A DNA stretch of 64,000 bases from the NCBI GenBank assembly GCA_963793335.1, contig CAWBZS010000001.1:806001-870000 (forward strand), written 5' to 3'. Below the pieces are notes generated by a model that was given only the letters and a program-made list of their open reading frames with translations, was not told where the DNA came from and made no database searches. A program made the position numbers and the translations under genes. This DNA comes from Sva-07 sp963793335. GTDB taxonomy: Bacteria > Actinomycetota > Acidimicrobiia > Acidimicrobiales > Ilumatobacteraceae. This document shows, in pieces, positions 20,196 through 29,963 of the stretch (position 1 is the stretch's first letter; the number at the start of each line of letters is the position of its first letter).

Positions 20196-23100
20196 TCAGT
20201 CGGCATCGGCCGCAGTCGACTGGGCCCCCGCAGTCAGCGTGAGATTGCGCAGTTGGCGCAACGCCACCGACAGCGTCGTGAGATCGAAGCTCTCGGCCCG
20301 CCGGATCTCGTTGTGCATCGTGATCGCCCGTCCGACGGCACGTTCATTGGCGTTGATCCACGCCGACGGGGAACCGCCAGCCGATCGGATCACGTTGCGG
20401 GTGAGTTCCGCCAGCACGGTCATCAGGTCGTCACGTAGTGCCGAGCGAGCCTGCTCCTGCCAACGATCGGCACGCGGGAGCGCGCCGACGCCATCCCACA
20501 ACCAGCTCAGGTCGAACGCGTCGAACACAGCCCAATACGCGACCGCGGCATCCGCGACGTTGGTGCGCTCGCTGTGGGCGACCTCGACGATGTCGAAGCC
20601 ACTGTGCAGCCATCGCCACCGAGCGGAGCGTTGCGCCAACGAAACCGGAACACCAGCGGCAATCCGGTTGGCACCCAACTCGGCGACCTCCGCGGCGGGT
20701 CGACCCGTGATGACGGCGTCGAGCGACTCGGCCAGGAAGGCCAGCCCAGCAGAGAACGTGTCGATCGCATCGATGATGTCCAACGGCGGATGCCGGTGAC
20801 GAAGCAGCCAGACGGCGCCTCGTTCGGCCATGCGTCGAGCATCGAGGAAGAGCCCGATCTGTGTCTCGAGCGACACGGTGCTGCCCAGTTCGTCGATCTC
20901 CCGCCAGATCTCCGAGAACCCGAAGATGTCTCGCGCTGCGAGGAACGCCCGCGCCACGTCGGACACAGTGGCGCCGGAGTCTTCGGTCATTCGATGATCG
21001 AACGAGATCCCCGCGAGATTGACCATGTTGTTGACGATGCCAGTAGCGATGATCTCCCGCCGGAGCCGATGCGCGCTGATCGCAGCGGGAAACCGCTCAC
21101 GCATCGTTGGTGGGAAATAGGCAAACAGGTCGTCGACGAGCGCCGGGTCGTCGGGCAGGTCAGAGTCGAGGATCTCGCTGACGTCGGCGTTCTTCGTGTA
21201 GGCGATCATCACCGCGAACTCCGGTGCGCGCAGCCCACTGCCGTTGCTCTGGCGCTCGGCGATCTGCTTGTCGGTCGGCAGGAACTCGAGCCGACGATCG
21301 AGGTATCCCTCTGACTCCAACGCGTCGAGGTACCGGGCATGGACGTTCACCATCGACAGCGACTGCGTGCGGGCGATCATCAACGCCAGCGTCTGCGCAC
21401 GGTTGTCGTCGAGGACGAGTCGGGCGACGTCGTCGGTCATCTCGACGAGCACCTCGTTGCGCTGCTTCACGGTGAGTTCACCGTCTCGCACCAGTTGGTC
21501 GAGCACGATCTTGAGGTTCACCTCGTGATCGCTCGCGTCGACACCGGCCGAATTGTCGATCGCGTCGGTGTAGATCAGCCCACCAGCGATCGCGTACTCG
21601 ACTCGCGCGAGCTGCGTGAGGCCGAGGTTGCCGCCCTCGCCCACGATCTTGCAGCGCAGATCGACACCGTTGACTCGGACCGAGTCGTTGGTACGGTCGC
21701 CGACGTCCGCGTCACTCTCGCTGACCGACTTCACGTAGGTGCCGATGCCACCGTTCCACAACAGGTCGACCGGCGCGCACAGGATCCCCGAGATCAGGTC
21801 GTCGGGACGCAGTGTCGCAACCTCGCCCGGCAGCCCAAGCACCGCTCGCACCTCCGGGGTGATGTCGATCGACTTGACCGAGCGTGCGTGCACACCACCA
21901 CCGTCGGAGATCAACGCCGGGTCGTAGTCGGCCCAACTCGACCGTGGCAGCTCGAACAAGCGGCTTCGCTCCGCGTGCGACACGGCGGGATCAGGATCGG
22001 GGTCGAGAAAGATGTGCCGGTGATCGAACGCTGCCACCAGTCGGAGATGCGGCGAGATCAGCATCCCGTTGCCGAACACGTCGCCCGACATGTCGCCGAC
22101 ACCCACCACGGTCAGCTCGTCATGGTCGACGTCCTTGCCGATCACCCGGGCATGGCGTCGCACGCTCTCCCAGGCCCCCCGGGCCGTGATCCCCATCGAC
22201 TTGTGGTCGTAGCCGTTGCTCCCACCGGAGGCGAACGCGTCACCGAGCCAGAAGTCGTAGTCGGCAGCAACCTGGTTGGCGATGTCACTGAACGAGGCCG
22301 TGCCCTTGTCGGCAGCGACGACGAGATAGGGGTCGGGCTCGTCGTAGATGATGGTGTCGGGTGGGGCAACGATGTCGTCGCTGACCACGTTGTCGGTGAC
22401 GTCGAGCAGGCACCGGACGAACCGTTGGTAGCGGTCGATGCCTTCGGCGCGAACGGCGTCGCGGTCGGCCGGGTCGGCCTGTGGCGACTTGATGACGAAG
22501 CCTCCCTTGGCACCCGTCGGCACGATCACCGCGTTCTTGACGAGTTGTGCCTTGGTGAGTCCGAGGATCTCGGTGCGAAAGTCTTCCGGCCGATCGCTCC
22601 AACGCAGGCCACCCCGAGCGATCCGCCCCCCACGCAGGTGCACACCCTCGACGAGCGGCGAACACACGAACACCTCGAACATCGGTCGAGGCTCGGGCAG
22701 GAATGCAATGTCGCTCGGCCGGAGCTTCACGGCAAGGTCACCGACGCGGTCGGTCTGGTCGCGCCGACGGAACGCGTTCGTTCTGGTGGTGGCAGAGATC
22801 AACGTGCGCAGTGCCCGACAGATGCGGTCGTCGTCGAGCGACGGGATCGCGTCGAGCAACATGTCGAGATCGGCGTCGATGGTCTCGACCCGACGACGGC
22901 GATCGGTGGCGTCGGGGTGCCGGGCCGGATCGAATCGGGTGTCGAACAATTCCGCCAACGATCGTGCGATGTCAGGATGGCGAACGAGGGCCTGCTCGAC
23001 GTAGGACGTACTGAACGGGAACCCCACCTGCCGCAGGTATCGGGTGTACAACCGCAGCACCGCCACCTGACGGCGGTCCAGACCGGCAGCAAGGATCAGC

Positions 23101-24947
23101 CGATTCAGTCCGTCGAGCTCGGCCGCTCCGGCCAGCAGGTCGACGAACGCCAACTGGATCTCGCTGTGCTGACGGTCGGTGATCGTGTGAGCACCAACGG
23201 CCACCCCGACGTCGTAGAGGAACACCTTCGTGTCACCGGACTGGAACACCGACGGGTGCTCGTCGAGCGGCGGGAGTCCGAGCTGTTCGAGGATCGGCAC
23301 CAGCCGGGCGATCGAGACATCGCGTCCACGAAGGAACACACGGAATCGCCACTCACCCCTGAGCGAGTCGACCGACCGACCGAACGACGTGGCGACATCG
23401 TTGTTCGCACTCCCGACCTCTGCGTCGGACGGCGAGGCCGACAGCATCCGTGCGACGTGCACCAAGTCGCCAACGGCACCGGGAGGGCGGACACGCGCCT
23501 TGTAGTCGTCGGGCACGGTTGTGCGCACCTCGGCGAACACCCGCTGCCCCTCCACCTCGCCGAGCACGTCGATGAGCGCCTCGACCAGCCGTTCATCCCA
23601 TGTGGTGGACGCGGCATCGATCGCCGCCACCAGGCGGTCCGGGTCGGCGAGGCGCTTCCCGCGAACCGTCATCGAGATGCGCGCCAGGGAACTCGAACCG
23701 AGCAGCACCTCGAGGTCACGGGTGTCGCCCCCGTAGGCGGCCCCCACCAGTCGTTCGACCTCGTCGGGCAATGTCGCCATGAATCGCGATCTCGGCACAT
23801 AGACCAACACCGTCGTCCACGGTCCGACCGGTTCGGACACGTCGAACAGGCGCACGATGCTGCGCTCCTGGAGGCCGACGATGTCGAGCACGATCTCGGT
23901 GAGGTCCGATTCGTCCAGCTCGAACACGACGTCTCGTGGGAGCGTCTCGATCACGTTGCGTACGGCTCGCCCCGTGTGGCTGTCCACCGATGCGCCGACG
24001 TTGGAGATCACCGACCTGGCCCGGTCACCGAGCACCGGAATCGAGAACACGCTGTGCCGGTACGCGGACGCACTCAACAGCCCGACGAAACGATGCTCTT
24101 CACGCCCATCGGCGCTGCGCACCGCAATCGAGGTCATCCTGACCGGCCGATGCACCGGGGACACCGCATCCGTCCGGGCGATCACCACGGAGCGATCGCC
24201 GGCCAGGTGGGGAGGATCGAGCTCCGCCGGGTCGAGGCGACCGGAGCGGTACTCGCCGAGCGCAGTTCCCTCGACCGGCTCGAGCCGGTCGCCCTCGACG
24301 CAGTAGGTGACGGCACCGAGGAACACGAAGCGATCGTCAGCGAGCCACGCCACCAGCTCGTCGTCGCCGGCCAGGTCGCGCAGCCGCTGCTGCATCGACT
24401 CGAAGTCGGCCACCACCAGTTGCACACCGTCGATCGCCTCGGCGACTTCGCGCTCCAGCTGCTCGGCGACGGCCCGAGTGCAACGATCGATCTCGAGCAG
24501 CGTCCACGCCTCGACCGTGCCGAGCCCTCTCCCGAAGGCGGTGATCCGGTGCTGCGCATCGCGTTCGACCCCGAGCATGGGGTGCACCAGGAGATGGATG
24601 CCCAGGCCGTGCCGGTCGAGCACCATGCGGACGGTGTCGACGAGAAACGGCACGTCGTCGGTGACGAACATGAGAATCGTTCGGTCCGACTCCCAGCCGT
24701 CGCGTTCGAGATCCGGCGACAGCGCACGAACGAGCGTCTGTCCGGGCCGTCGCCGTCGTCCCAGATCGAGGTGCGCCACCGCAGCGGCGTAGGCGTCGTC
24801 GAGTCGCCGGTCGTCGACGTCCTCGTCGGGGAGCTCGCGGTAGTACCGCACGAGGAACGACCCGAGCAACGGGTCCTCGGGACGTCTGGTCGCTGCGAAA
24901 TCCGCCAGCTTGTTGAGGGTTTCGGCCACGTCGTTGTGAGCGTTCAT
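20196..24947 (-). CDS. NAD-specific glutamate dehydrogenase, 180-kDa class
   Basis: 1,583 aa, the normal length for the L_180 class, which oxidises glutamate to 2-oxoglutarate and ammonia and favours catabolism. The first ~700 residues are the class-specific regulatory region. The catalytic core has the lysine motif 'PTGAKGGFVIKSPQ' (~815) and the block 'VGVGDMSGDVFGNGML' (~950). The NAD-binding domain includes 'KIVGEGGNLGLTQLARVEYA'. The frame is intact over 4.7 kb, unlike gltX 20 bases downstream. The layout gdh-gltX-tRNA-Gln-tRNA-Glu groups glutamate use on one strand. Long open frames on the opposite strand are codon-bias shadows. Confidence 0.95.
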   Translation of the reverse strand: MNAHNDVAETLNKLADFAATRRPEDPLLGSFLVRYYRELPDEDVDDRRLDDAYAAAVAHLDLGRRRRPGQTLVRALSPDLERDGWESDRTILMFVTDDVPFLVDTVRMVLDRHGLGIHLLVHPMLGVERDAQHRITAFGRGLGTVEAWTLLEIDRCTRAVAEQLEREVAEAIDGVQLVVADFESMQQRLRDLAGDDELVAWLADDRFVFLGAVTYCVEGDRLEPVEGTALGEYRSGRLDPAELDPPHLAGDRSVVIARTDAVSPVHRPVRMTSIAVRSADGREEHRFVGLLSASAYRHSVFSIPVLGDRARSVISNVGASVDSHTGRAVRNVIETLPRDVVFELDESDLTEIVLDIVGLQERSIVRLFDVSEPVGPWTTVLVYVPRSRFMATLPDEVERLVGAAYGGDTRDLEVLLGSSSLARISMTVRGKRLADPDRLVAAIDAASTTWDERLVEALIDVLGEVEGQRVFAEVRTTVPDDYKARVRPPGAVGDLVHVARMLSASPSDAEVGSANNDVATSFGRSVDSLRGEWRFRVFLRGRDVSIARLVPILEQLGLPPLDEHPSVFQSGDTKVFLYDVGVAVGAHTITDRQHSEIQLAFVDLLAGAAELDGLNRLILAAGLDRRQVAVLRLYTRYLRQVGFPFSTSYVEQALVRHPDIARSLAELFDTRFDPARHPDATDRRRRVETIDADLDMLLDAIPSLDDDRICRALRTLISATTRTNAFRRRDQTDRVGDLAVKLRPSDIAFLPEPRPMFEVFVCSPLVEGVHLRGGRIARGGLRWSDRPEDFRTEILGLTKAQLVKNAVIVPTGAKGGFVIKSPQADPADRDAVRAEGIDRYQRFVRCLLDVTDNVVSDDIVAPPDTIIYDEPDPYLVVAADKGTASFSDIANQVAADYDFWLGDAFASGGSNGYDHKSMGITARGAWESVRRHARVIGKDVDHDELTVVGVGDMSGDVFGNGMLISPHLRLVAAFDHRHIFLDPDPDPAVSHAERSRLFELPRSSWADYDPALISDGGGVHARSVKSIDITPEVRAVLGLPGEVATLRPDDLISGILCAPVDLLWNGGIGTYVKSVSESDADVGDRTNDSVRVNGVDLRCKIVGEGGNLGLTQLARVEYAIAGGLIYTDAIDNSAGVDASDHEVNLKIVLDQLVRDGELTVKQRNEVLVEMTDDVARLVLDDNRAQTLALMIARTQSLSMVNVHARYLDALESEGYLDRRLEFLPTDKQIAERQSNGSGLRAPEFAVMIAYTKNADVSEILDSDLPDDPALVDDLFAYFPPTMRERFPAAISAHRLRREIIATGIVNNMVNLAGISFDHRMTEDSGATVSDVARAFLAARDIFGFSEIWREIDELGSTVSLETQIGLFLDARRMAERGAVWLLRHRHPPLDIIDAIDTFSAGLAFLAESLDAVITGRPAAEVAELGANRIAAGVPVSLAQRSARWRWLHSGFDIVEVAHSERTNVADAAVAYWAVFDAFDLSWLWDGVGALPRADRWQEQARSALRDDLMTVLAELTRNVIRSAGGSPSAWINANERAVGRAITMHNEIRRAESFDLTTLSVALRQLRNLTLTAGAQSTAADAD

Positions 24948-25024
24948 CTCTCCACCTGCCTATCGACTCTCAAGGTACCCGGTCCATGGCCTGGGGCTGC
25001 GCACGGCGGGTAACGTGGCGCTCG

Positions 25025-25732
25025 ATGACGATCGATCAGTTGCACGGCGGCCACCGTTCGGTGTCGGGCGGCCTCGCGCGTGCAGCCGTCTTCGGCATCA
25101 ACGACGGGCTCGTGTCGAACGTGTCGCTCATGCTCGGCTTCGCCGGCTCCGGAGTCGACTCGTCCGTGGTTCGCCTGGCCGGACTCGCCGGCGCGATCGC
25201 CGGCGGGATCTCGATGGCTGCCGGCGAATGGATCAGCGTCTCCGCGCAGAACGAGTTGATCGAGCGGGAAGTGGCGGTCGAGCGGCGCGAGTTGCAACGC
25301 AACCGCAGTGCAGAGACGGCCGAGCTGGCTGCGATGTACGAAGACCACGGGATCGCGCCGGCGACCGCACGCTCCGCCGCCGAGGACGTGATGCAGTCGC
25401 CCGACGCTGCGTTGCGAGTGCACACCCGCGAAGAACTCGGCGTGGATCCCGACGACCTTCCCTCGGCGTTCAAAGCTGCGGCGATCTCACTGATCTGCTT
25501 CCTGTTCGGTGCCCTCCTTCCCCTGATTCCGTGGCTCACGGGAGCCAGCGGGCTCGCGCCCGCTGCGGTCTCGGTCGGGATCGGTGTGATCGCTGCAGCG
25601 TTCGTGGGTGCTGCCATCGGCCGCTTCGCCGAACGGTCGATCATCAAGTCGATGATCCGGCAGGTCACGATCGTGTTGGTTGCCTGTGCGATCACCTACA
25701 GCATCGGCGAACTGGTGGGCGTCAATGTCTGA
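25025..25732 (+). CDS. VIT1/CCC1-family metal transporter
   Basis: 235 aa from the ATG at 25025 ('MTIDQLHGGHRSVSGGLA'). The family opening 'RAAVFGINDGLVSNVSLMLGFAG' is clear. TM segments lie near 20-65 and 150-235. A Glu/Arg-rich cytoplasmic helical part in between ('IEREVAVERRELQ...AAMYEDHG') corresponds to the region that gathers Fe/Mn in plant VIT1. Members move ferrous iron or manganese out of the cytosol in exchange for protons. It is divergent from the glutamate dehydrogenase gene and overlaps the DUF2237 gene at its end. Confidence 0.9.
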   Translation: MTIDQLHGGHRSVSGGLARAAVFGINDGLVSNVSLMLGFAGSGVDSSVVRLAGLAGAIAGGISMAAGEWISVSAQNELIEREVAVERRELQRNRSAETAELAAMYEDHGIAPATARSAAEDVMQSPDAALRVHTREELGVDPDDLPSAFKAAAISLICFLFGALLPLIPWLTGASGLAPAAVSVGIGVIAAAFVGAAIGRFAERSIIKSMIRQVTIVLVACAITYSIGELVGVNV

Positions 25733-26114
25733 GCGCAACACTGGCGCCATGCTCCAGACCAACGTCCTCGGCACCGAACTCCAGCCGTGCTCGTACGACC
25801 CGCTCACCGGGTACTACCGCACGGGTTGCTGCGAGAACCGAGGCGACGACCCCGGTCTGCACACGGTCTGCTGTCGCCTGACCGACGATTTCCTCGCGTA
25901 CTCCGCATCGATGGGGAACGACCTCACCACGCCGATGCCGCAGTACGGCTTCGCCGGGTTGTCCGCCGGCGACCAGTGGTGCGTCTGCGCAACGCGCTGG
26001 AAAGAGGCGTTCGATGCCGGCCATGCGTGCGGCGTGATCCTCGAGTCCACGCACGTGTCCACACTCGAGTACATCGACCTCGACGACCTCCGAGCGCACG
26101 CGATCGCCGGCTGA
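25725..26114 (+). CDS. DUF2237 family protein
   Basis: 129 aa from the ATG at 25725, whose bases overlap the transporter stop (AATGTCTGA) and which has GGTGGG 5 nt upstream; a second ATG at 25749 is possible. The conserved core is 'NVLGTELQPCSYDPLTGYYRTGCC', then 'VCCRLTDDFLAYSASMGNDL' and 'WCVCATRWKEAFDAG', with many conserved cysteines. The family has no established function. Cys richness next to a metal transporter hints at metal handling, but that is speculation. Confidence 0.88.
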   Translation: MSERNTGAMLQTNVLGTELQPCSYDPLTGYYRTGCCENRGDDPGLHTVCCRLTDDFLAYSASMGNDLTTPMPQYGFAGLSAGDQWCVCATRWKEAFDAGHACGVILESTHVSTLEYIDLDDLRAHAIAG

Positions 26115-26124
26115 CCGCAACTCC

Positions 26125-27627
26125 GTGGTCGACGCCAGCACACACCCACCGGACGACCAGTACGCCCCGCTGCCGGGGTGGCTCGCTGTTGCGGTCGTCG
26201 TCGGCACGTCCGGCGCCGTGTTGGTGCTGGAGATCCTGGCGGGCCGGCTGCTCGCCCCCTACGTCGGTGTGAGCCTCGAGACCTATACCGGCATCATCGG
26301 CACCGTGCTCGCCGGCATCGCAGTGGGCGCATGGCTCGGTGGGGTTGCGGCAGACCGGACCGATCCACGGCGACTGATCCCGGTGCTGCTGGTCACCGGC
26401 GGCGCATTGGCGATCGCCACGGTGCCAACGGTGCGCGCGCTCGGCGCCACCGGCGCGATGGCGGACGGCTTCGGAATCCTCGTGCTCACCGCGGTCGGGT
26501 TCCTGCCGTCGGCAACGGTGCTCAGCGCGGTGCCACCGGCGGTCGTGAAGCTGCAGTTGCGAGATCTCCACACCACCGGCGCCACGGTCGGCCGGTTGTC
26601 GGCCTATGGAACCGCCGGCGCCATCGTGGCCACGTTCCTGACCGGTTTCGTGCTGGTGGCGGTGGCGGCGGTGACCACGATCATCGTCTCGGTCGGTGTG
26701 GTCCTGGTGATCAGTGGGCTCGCCCTCTGGATGGCGTTGCCCAGGGTGACGCGTCGTTCCGCCCGCACGGAGATCACCTCGGTGTCGGCGTTCGCGGGTG
26801 TGGCCCTCCTGGCTGCCACGGCGCTCGGAAGTCAATGCGACAGCGAGACCACCTACTACTGCGTGTCGATCGAACCCGACCCCCAGCGGGCGAGCGGCGA
26901 GGTGCTCGTGCTCGACGATCTTCGCCACAGCTACGTCGACGTCGACGACCCCACCCATCTCGGGTTCTGGTACACACGCCGGTTCGCCGAGGTGATCGAG
27001 CAGCTCGGCCCCGCCGGACCGGTCGATGTGGTGCACATCGGCGGCGGCGCACTGACGGTGCCGACCTGGTTGCAGACCGTGCGTCCCGACAGCCGCCAGA
27101 CCGTGTTCGAGATCGACCCGGAGCTCATCGACGTGGTGGTCGACGAATTCGACCGGTCGATTGGGCCTGGAACCGGCCTGGTCGCCGTGGCCGGGGACGC
27201 CCGGCAGTCGCTGCGCAACGTGACCGACGACTCCGTCGACGTGGTGATCGGCGACGCCTTCGGCAGCCGGGCCGTGCCCTGGCACCTCGCAACGGAGGAG
27301 TTCGTCGACGACGTCGCCCGGGTGTTGCGGCCAGGCGGCGTCTACGCGCTGAACGTGATCGACGGCGGTGACCTGGCATTCCTACGCGCCGAAACGGCGA
27401 CGATCGCATCGGTGCTGCCGTACGTCGAGGTGGTGCTGAGCTCGGGCGCCGCCGACGGCCGAACGGGCAACGCCGTGATCGTGGCGTCCGACCACCCGTT
27501 CGATGCGGCAGCACTCGACCCCGACGGTGGATCCGTCGTCGACGACATCGAGGCGTTCATCGACGGAGCCACGGTGCTCACCGACGAGTTCGCCCCGGTC
27601 GACCAGCTGCTCACCTCGGTGGGCTGA
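26125..27627 (+). CDS. membrane-fused spermidine synthase-like protein
   Basis: 500 aa from a GTG start. Residues ~15-240 contain about seven TM helices ('VLVLEILAGRLLAPYVGVSLETY' is typical of the fused family). From ~250 a spermidine-synthase-like methyltransferase fold follows: 'VVHIGGGALTVPTWL' (nucleotide site), 'FEIDPELIDVV', 'VVIGDAFGSRAVPWHL' and 'VLRPGGVYALNVIDGGD'. The aminopropyl donor and acceptor cannot be inferred, and many such fusions are not true spermidine synthases. It starts 10 bases after the DUF2237 stop, suggesting one transcript with the two preceding genes. Confidence 0.88.
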   Translation: MVDASTHPPDDQYAPLPGWLAVAVVVGTSGAVLVLEILAGRLLAPYVGVSLETYTGIIGTVLAGIAVGAWLGGVAADRTDPRRLIPVLLVTGGALAIATVPTVRALGATGAMADGFGILVLTAVGFLPSATVLSAVPPAVVKLQLRDLHTTGATVGRLSAYGTAGAIVATFLTGFVLVAVAAVTTIIVSVGVVLVISGLALWMALPRVTRRSARTEITSVSAFAGVALLAATALGSQCDSETTYYCVSIEPDPQRASGEVLVLDDLRHSYVDVDDPTHLGFWYTRRFAEVIEQLGPAGPVDVVHIGGGALTVPTWLQTVRPDSRQTVFEIDPELIDVVVDEFDRSIGPGTGLVAVAGDARQSLRNVTDDSVDVVIGDAFGSRAVPWHLATEEFVDDVARVLRPGGVYALNVIDGGDLAFLRAETATIASVLPYVEVVLSSGAADGRTGNAVIVASDHPFDAAALDPDGGSVVDDIEAFIDGATVLTDEFAPVDQLLTSVG

Positions 27628-27703
27628 CGCCATCACACCCGACGATCGACGGTATCGCTCGACGCGGGGTGCGCTCGGGCTCGGCGCACGCAACACTGCT
27701 GAT

Positions 27704-28057
27704 GTGGCAACCAAGACCATTTCCCTCGGAGCAGCGCTCATCGCCCTCGGGCTGATCGTCACGATCGCATCGAGTTCAGGAAGCGCGACGTCGCTCATTC
27801 CGACGTTCATCGGCATCGTGTTTCTTGCGCTCGGGCTGATCGCTCGGGCCAAGCCCGACCTCAACCACCACCTGATGCACGGCGCAGCAGCCCTGGCGCT
27901 GCTCGCCGTGGTCTCGAGCCTCGGATCGGCGATCGGACGGGGCGCGGAGGGATGGGCGCTGTTTGCGCAGGTCGCAACGATCGTGCTCTGCGGTGGCTTC
28001 CTCGTGCTCGCCGTGCAGTCGTTCCGAGCAGCACGCCTGGCACGCAACAGCAGCTGA
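27704..28057 (+). CDS. small membrane protein, unknown
   Basis: 117 aa from the GTG at 27704; an upstream in-frame extension is low complexity and overlaps the previous gene. Four hydrophobic segments are visible: 'ISLGAALIALGLIVTIA', 'SLIPTFIGIVFLALGLIA', 'GAAALALLAVVSSLG' and 'VATIVLCGGFLVLAVQSF'. No family was recognised. It lies 76 bases downstream of the spermidine-synthase-like gene on the same strand and converges on the cytochrome c gene. Confidence 0.75.
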   Translation: MATKTISLGAALIALGLIVTIASSSGSATSLIPTFIGIVFLALGLIARAKPDLNHHLMHGAAALALLAVVSSLGSAIGRGAEGWALFAQVATIVLCGGFLVLAVQSFRAARLARNSS

Positions 28058-28092
28058 CGAGCGAGCCACCGCGCGTGGACGATCGAGTCGGC

Positions 28093-28509
28093 TCAGCCTG
28101 CCGGCTCGCCGCCCGCCTGCTGTGACCGAACGTACGCGATGATCGAGTCGATCTGTTCGTCGCTGAGCGCGCCGTTGCCGGCCATCGGTCCGAAATCGAA
28201 CAACCGCTGCGACGCGCCGTTTCGGACGGCATCGGCGATCTCCTCGTCGGACAACTGGTCCGGGCCGTACACCGGCAACAGCAGTGACGGACCGCGGTCG
28301 GTTCCGGCCAGATCGCTGCCGTGACACTGCGCGCAGTTGGCGACGTAGATCCGTTCGCCTCGCTCGAGCGCGGTGCCGGGCCCGTCGGCGCCACACGCAG
28401 TTCCGAGCCAGCCCAGCGCCACGGTTGCCGCTCCCGCGAGGAGCAGCCGGCTGCGTCGCACACCCACGAGGTCAGTCTGCCATCGGGCGATGCCGAGCGT
28501 CACGGTCAA
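28093..28509 (-). CDS. cytochrome c lipoprotein
   Basis: 138 aa class-I c-type cytochrome. A signal segment with lipobox 'LGTAC' (Cys39) tethers it outside the membrane. One heme site 'CAQCH' (59-63) and a likely distal Met109 in 'FGPMAGN' make it a small electron carrier. The TTG start at 28509 overlaps the upstream SRPBCC stop (TTGA); a GTG at 28503 is an alternative. No oxidase or dehydrogenase partner is nearby, so its redox partner is unknown. Confidence 0.88.
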   Translation of the reverse strand: MTVTLGIARWQTDLVGVRRSRLLLAGAATVALGWLGTACGADGPGTALERGERIYVANCAQCHGSDLAGTDRGPSLLLPVYGPDQLSDEEIADAVRNGASQRLFDFGPMAGNGALSDEQIDSIIAYVRSQQAGGEPAG

Positions 28510-28988
28510 TCGGCGAACGCGTCGCGCAAGTTCGCCATCGTGGTCTCACAGCCACGTTGCAGGTTGTCGCGACGCCCTTCGATCTTGCCGGGGTACACCT
28601 CGGGCATCTCGAGCAGCGGGGCGTGGAACGCCTCGGTCACCGTGCACCCGTCGCCGTCGACCGCGGGCGTGATCGTGTAGCTCCACACCGTGGCAGCGTC
28701 GAATCCCGGCGGTACCACATAGGCGAACTCGCGATTGGGCTCGTACACGGTGACCTCGCAGTCGGCATGCCACTCGTAGTCACCCGCCCTGTTGTGTCCA
28801 CGGAACCGCGCACCGACCTCCACCTGTGTCGAGCCGCCGAGGAACTCGCAGCGCTGGTTCTCGGGGCTCAGACCGGGCAGCCGGTCGAGATCGGTGAGGT
28901 AGGCGAATACGGCAGCGGGTGATGCTGCAACGTGAACGGAGGCGCTTCCCCTCGTCGGATCTGGGGTGGTGGCGTCGGAGTCGGTCAT
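28506..28988 (-). CDS. SRPBCC-fold (polyketide cyclase/START-like) protein
   Basis: 160 aa. The N-terminal strand-helix 'ASVHVAASPAAVFAYLTDLDRLPGLSPEN' and the central 'VGARFRGHNRAGDYEWHADCEVTVYEPNREFAYV' fit the SRPBCC ligand-binding fold, as does the C-terminal long helix. These proteins bind hydrophobic small molecules; the ligand is unknown. The last codons overlap the cytochrome c start, so the two are probably co-translated. Confidence 0.85.
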   Translation of the reverse strand: MTDSDATTPDPTRGSASVHVAASPAAVFAYLTDLDRLPGLSPENQRCEFLGGSTQVEVGARFRGHNRAGDYEWHADCEVTVYEPNREFAYVVPPGFDAATVWSYTITPAVDGDGCTVTEAFHAPLLEMPEVYPGKIEGRRDNLQRGCETTMANLRDAFAD

Positions 28989-29033
28989 CGTGGCAGCTTG
29001 GCAGCATCACCCCCGGCCGAACCGAACCGACGG

Positions 29034-29930
29034 TCAGGTCAGCCAGCGGATGATCGCGGCAGCGACGTCCTCGCCGCAGTCGTCCTGGATGAAGTGACCC
29101 CCCGGTTCGAAGGTCTGATGCGGTTGGGCCGCTGCACCAGGAATTCGGTCGATGAACCCCTGCTGCAGATGGCCGAGCACGATGTCGCCCGGCGCCCACA
29201 GCGTCAGCACCGGCTTGGTCCAGCCTTCCCAGACCTCCCATGCTGCGAGGTTCGCCGGAACGGCGGGATCATCCGGCGACGTCGGCACCAGCATGGGGAA
29301 CTCGCGAGCTCCCGCCAGGTACGTCTCGTCGGGGAACGGGGCCCGGTAGGCGTCCATCTCGGCCTCGGTGAGTGCTCGTGCCACACATGCTCGGCCGAGC
29401 AGTGCGCCGCAATCCATCGGGTCCAGGGTCTGCGACACCGCCTGCCACATTGCGAAACCGTCACCCATCGACTCACCACCTGGGAGCGCGGTGTTGGCAA
29501 TCACCACACGATCGAACCAGTCGGGGTGCTCCGCGGCCATCCGCAGGCCGAGGAGACCGCCCCAGTCCTGCACGAACAGATGCAGCCCGGCGTCTGGGCG
29601 GTCGAGTCCGGCGACGAACTCGCTCAGCCAGGCAACGTGCTGCGCGTAGGTGTACGCGTTGCGCTCCGTGGGCTTGTCGGAGCGCCCGAACCCGATCAGA
29701 TCGGGGGCCACGACGCGGTAGCCGGCGCCGACCAGCGGTGGGATCATCCGGCGATAGAGATAGCTCCACGTCGGCTCACCGTGCAGCAGTAGGAACGTGC
29801 CTGCCTCGCCGGAGCCCTCGTCGATGTACGCCATCCGGAGGCCATCGACATCGACGTAGTGCGGCTGATAGTCGAAGTCCTCGAGGTGCGCGAAGCGGTC
29901 GTCGGGAGTACGAACGAAGTCGATGGTCAT
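29034..29930 (-). CDS. haloalkane dehalogenase, HLD-I type
   Basis: 298 aa alpha/beta-hydrolase. The oxyanion block is 'LLLHGEPTWSYLYRRMIPPL'. The nucleophile elbow 'FVQDWGGLLGLRMA' has Asp122 followed by Trp123, a halide-holding residue. The acid lies in 'LWAPGDIVLG', the position typical of subfamily I, and the catalytic His in 'FEPGGHFIQDD'. The enzyme hydrolyses terminal carbon-halogen bonds to alcohol and halide. A cytosolic location is likely (no signal peptide). It is followed by the sugar cluster on the same strand but shares no obvious pathway with it. Confidence 0.9.
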   Translation of the reverse strand: MTIDFVRTPDDRFAHLEDFDYQPHYVDVDGLRMAYIDEGSGEAGTFLLLHGEPTWSYLYRRMIPPLVGAGYRVVAPDLIGFGRSDKPTERNAYTYAQHVAWLSEFVAGLDRPDAGLHLFVQDWGGLLGLRMAAEHPDWFDRVVIANTALPGGESMGDGFAMWQAVSQTLDPMDCGALLGRACVARALTEAEMDAYRAPFPDETYLAGAREFPMLVPTSPDDPAVPANLAAWEVWEGWTKPVLTLWAPGDIVLGHLQQGFIDRIPGAAAQPHQTFEPGGHFIQDDCGEDVAAAIIRWLT

Positions 29931-29963
29931 CGCCCGATCATCGCAGAGATCGAAACGTGCGTG

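Noticed and set aside
21339..25013. A 1,224-aa open frame on the plus strand opposite the glutamate dehydrogenase gene.
   Set aside because: It lies wholly antisense to an intact, highly conserved gene, its translation is Arg/His/Val-biased with no motifs, and such long shadows are expected at this GC content.
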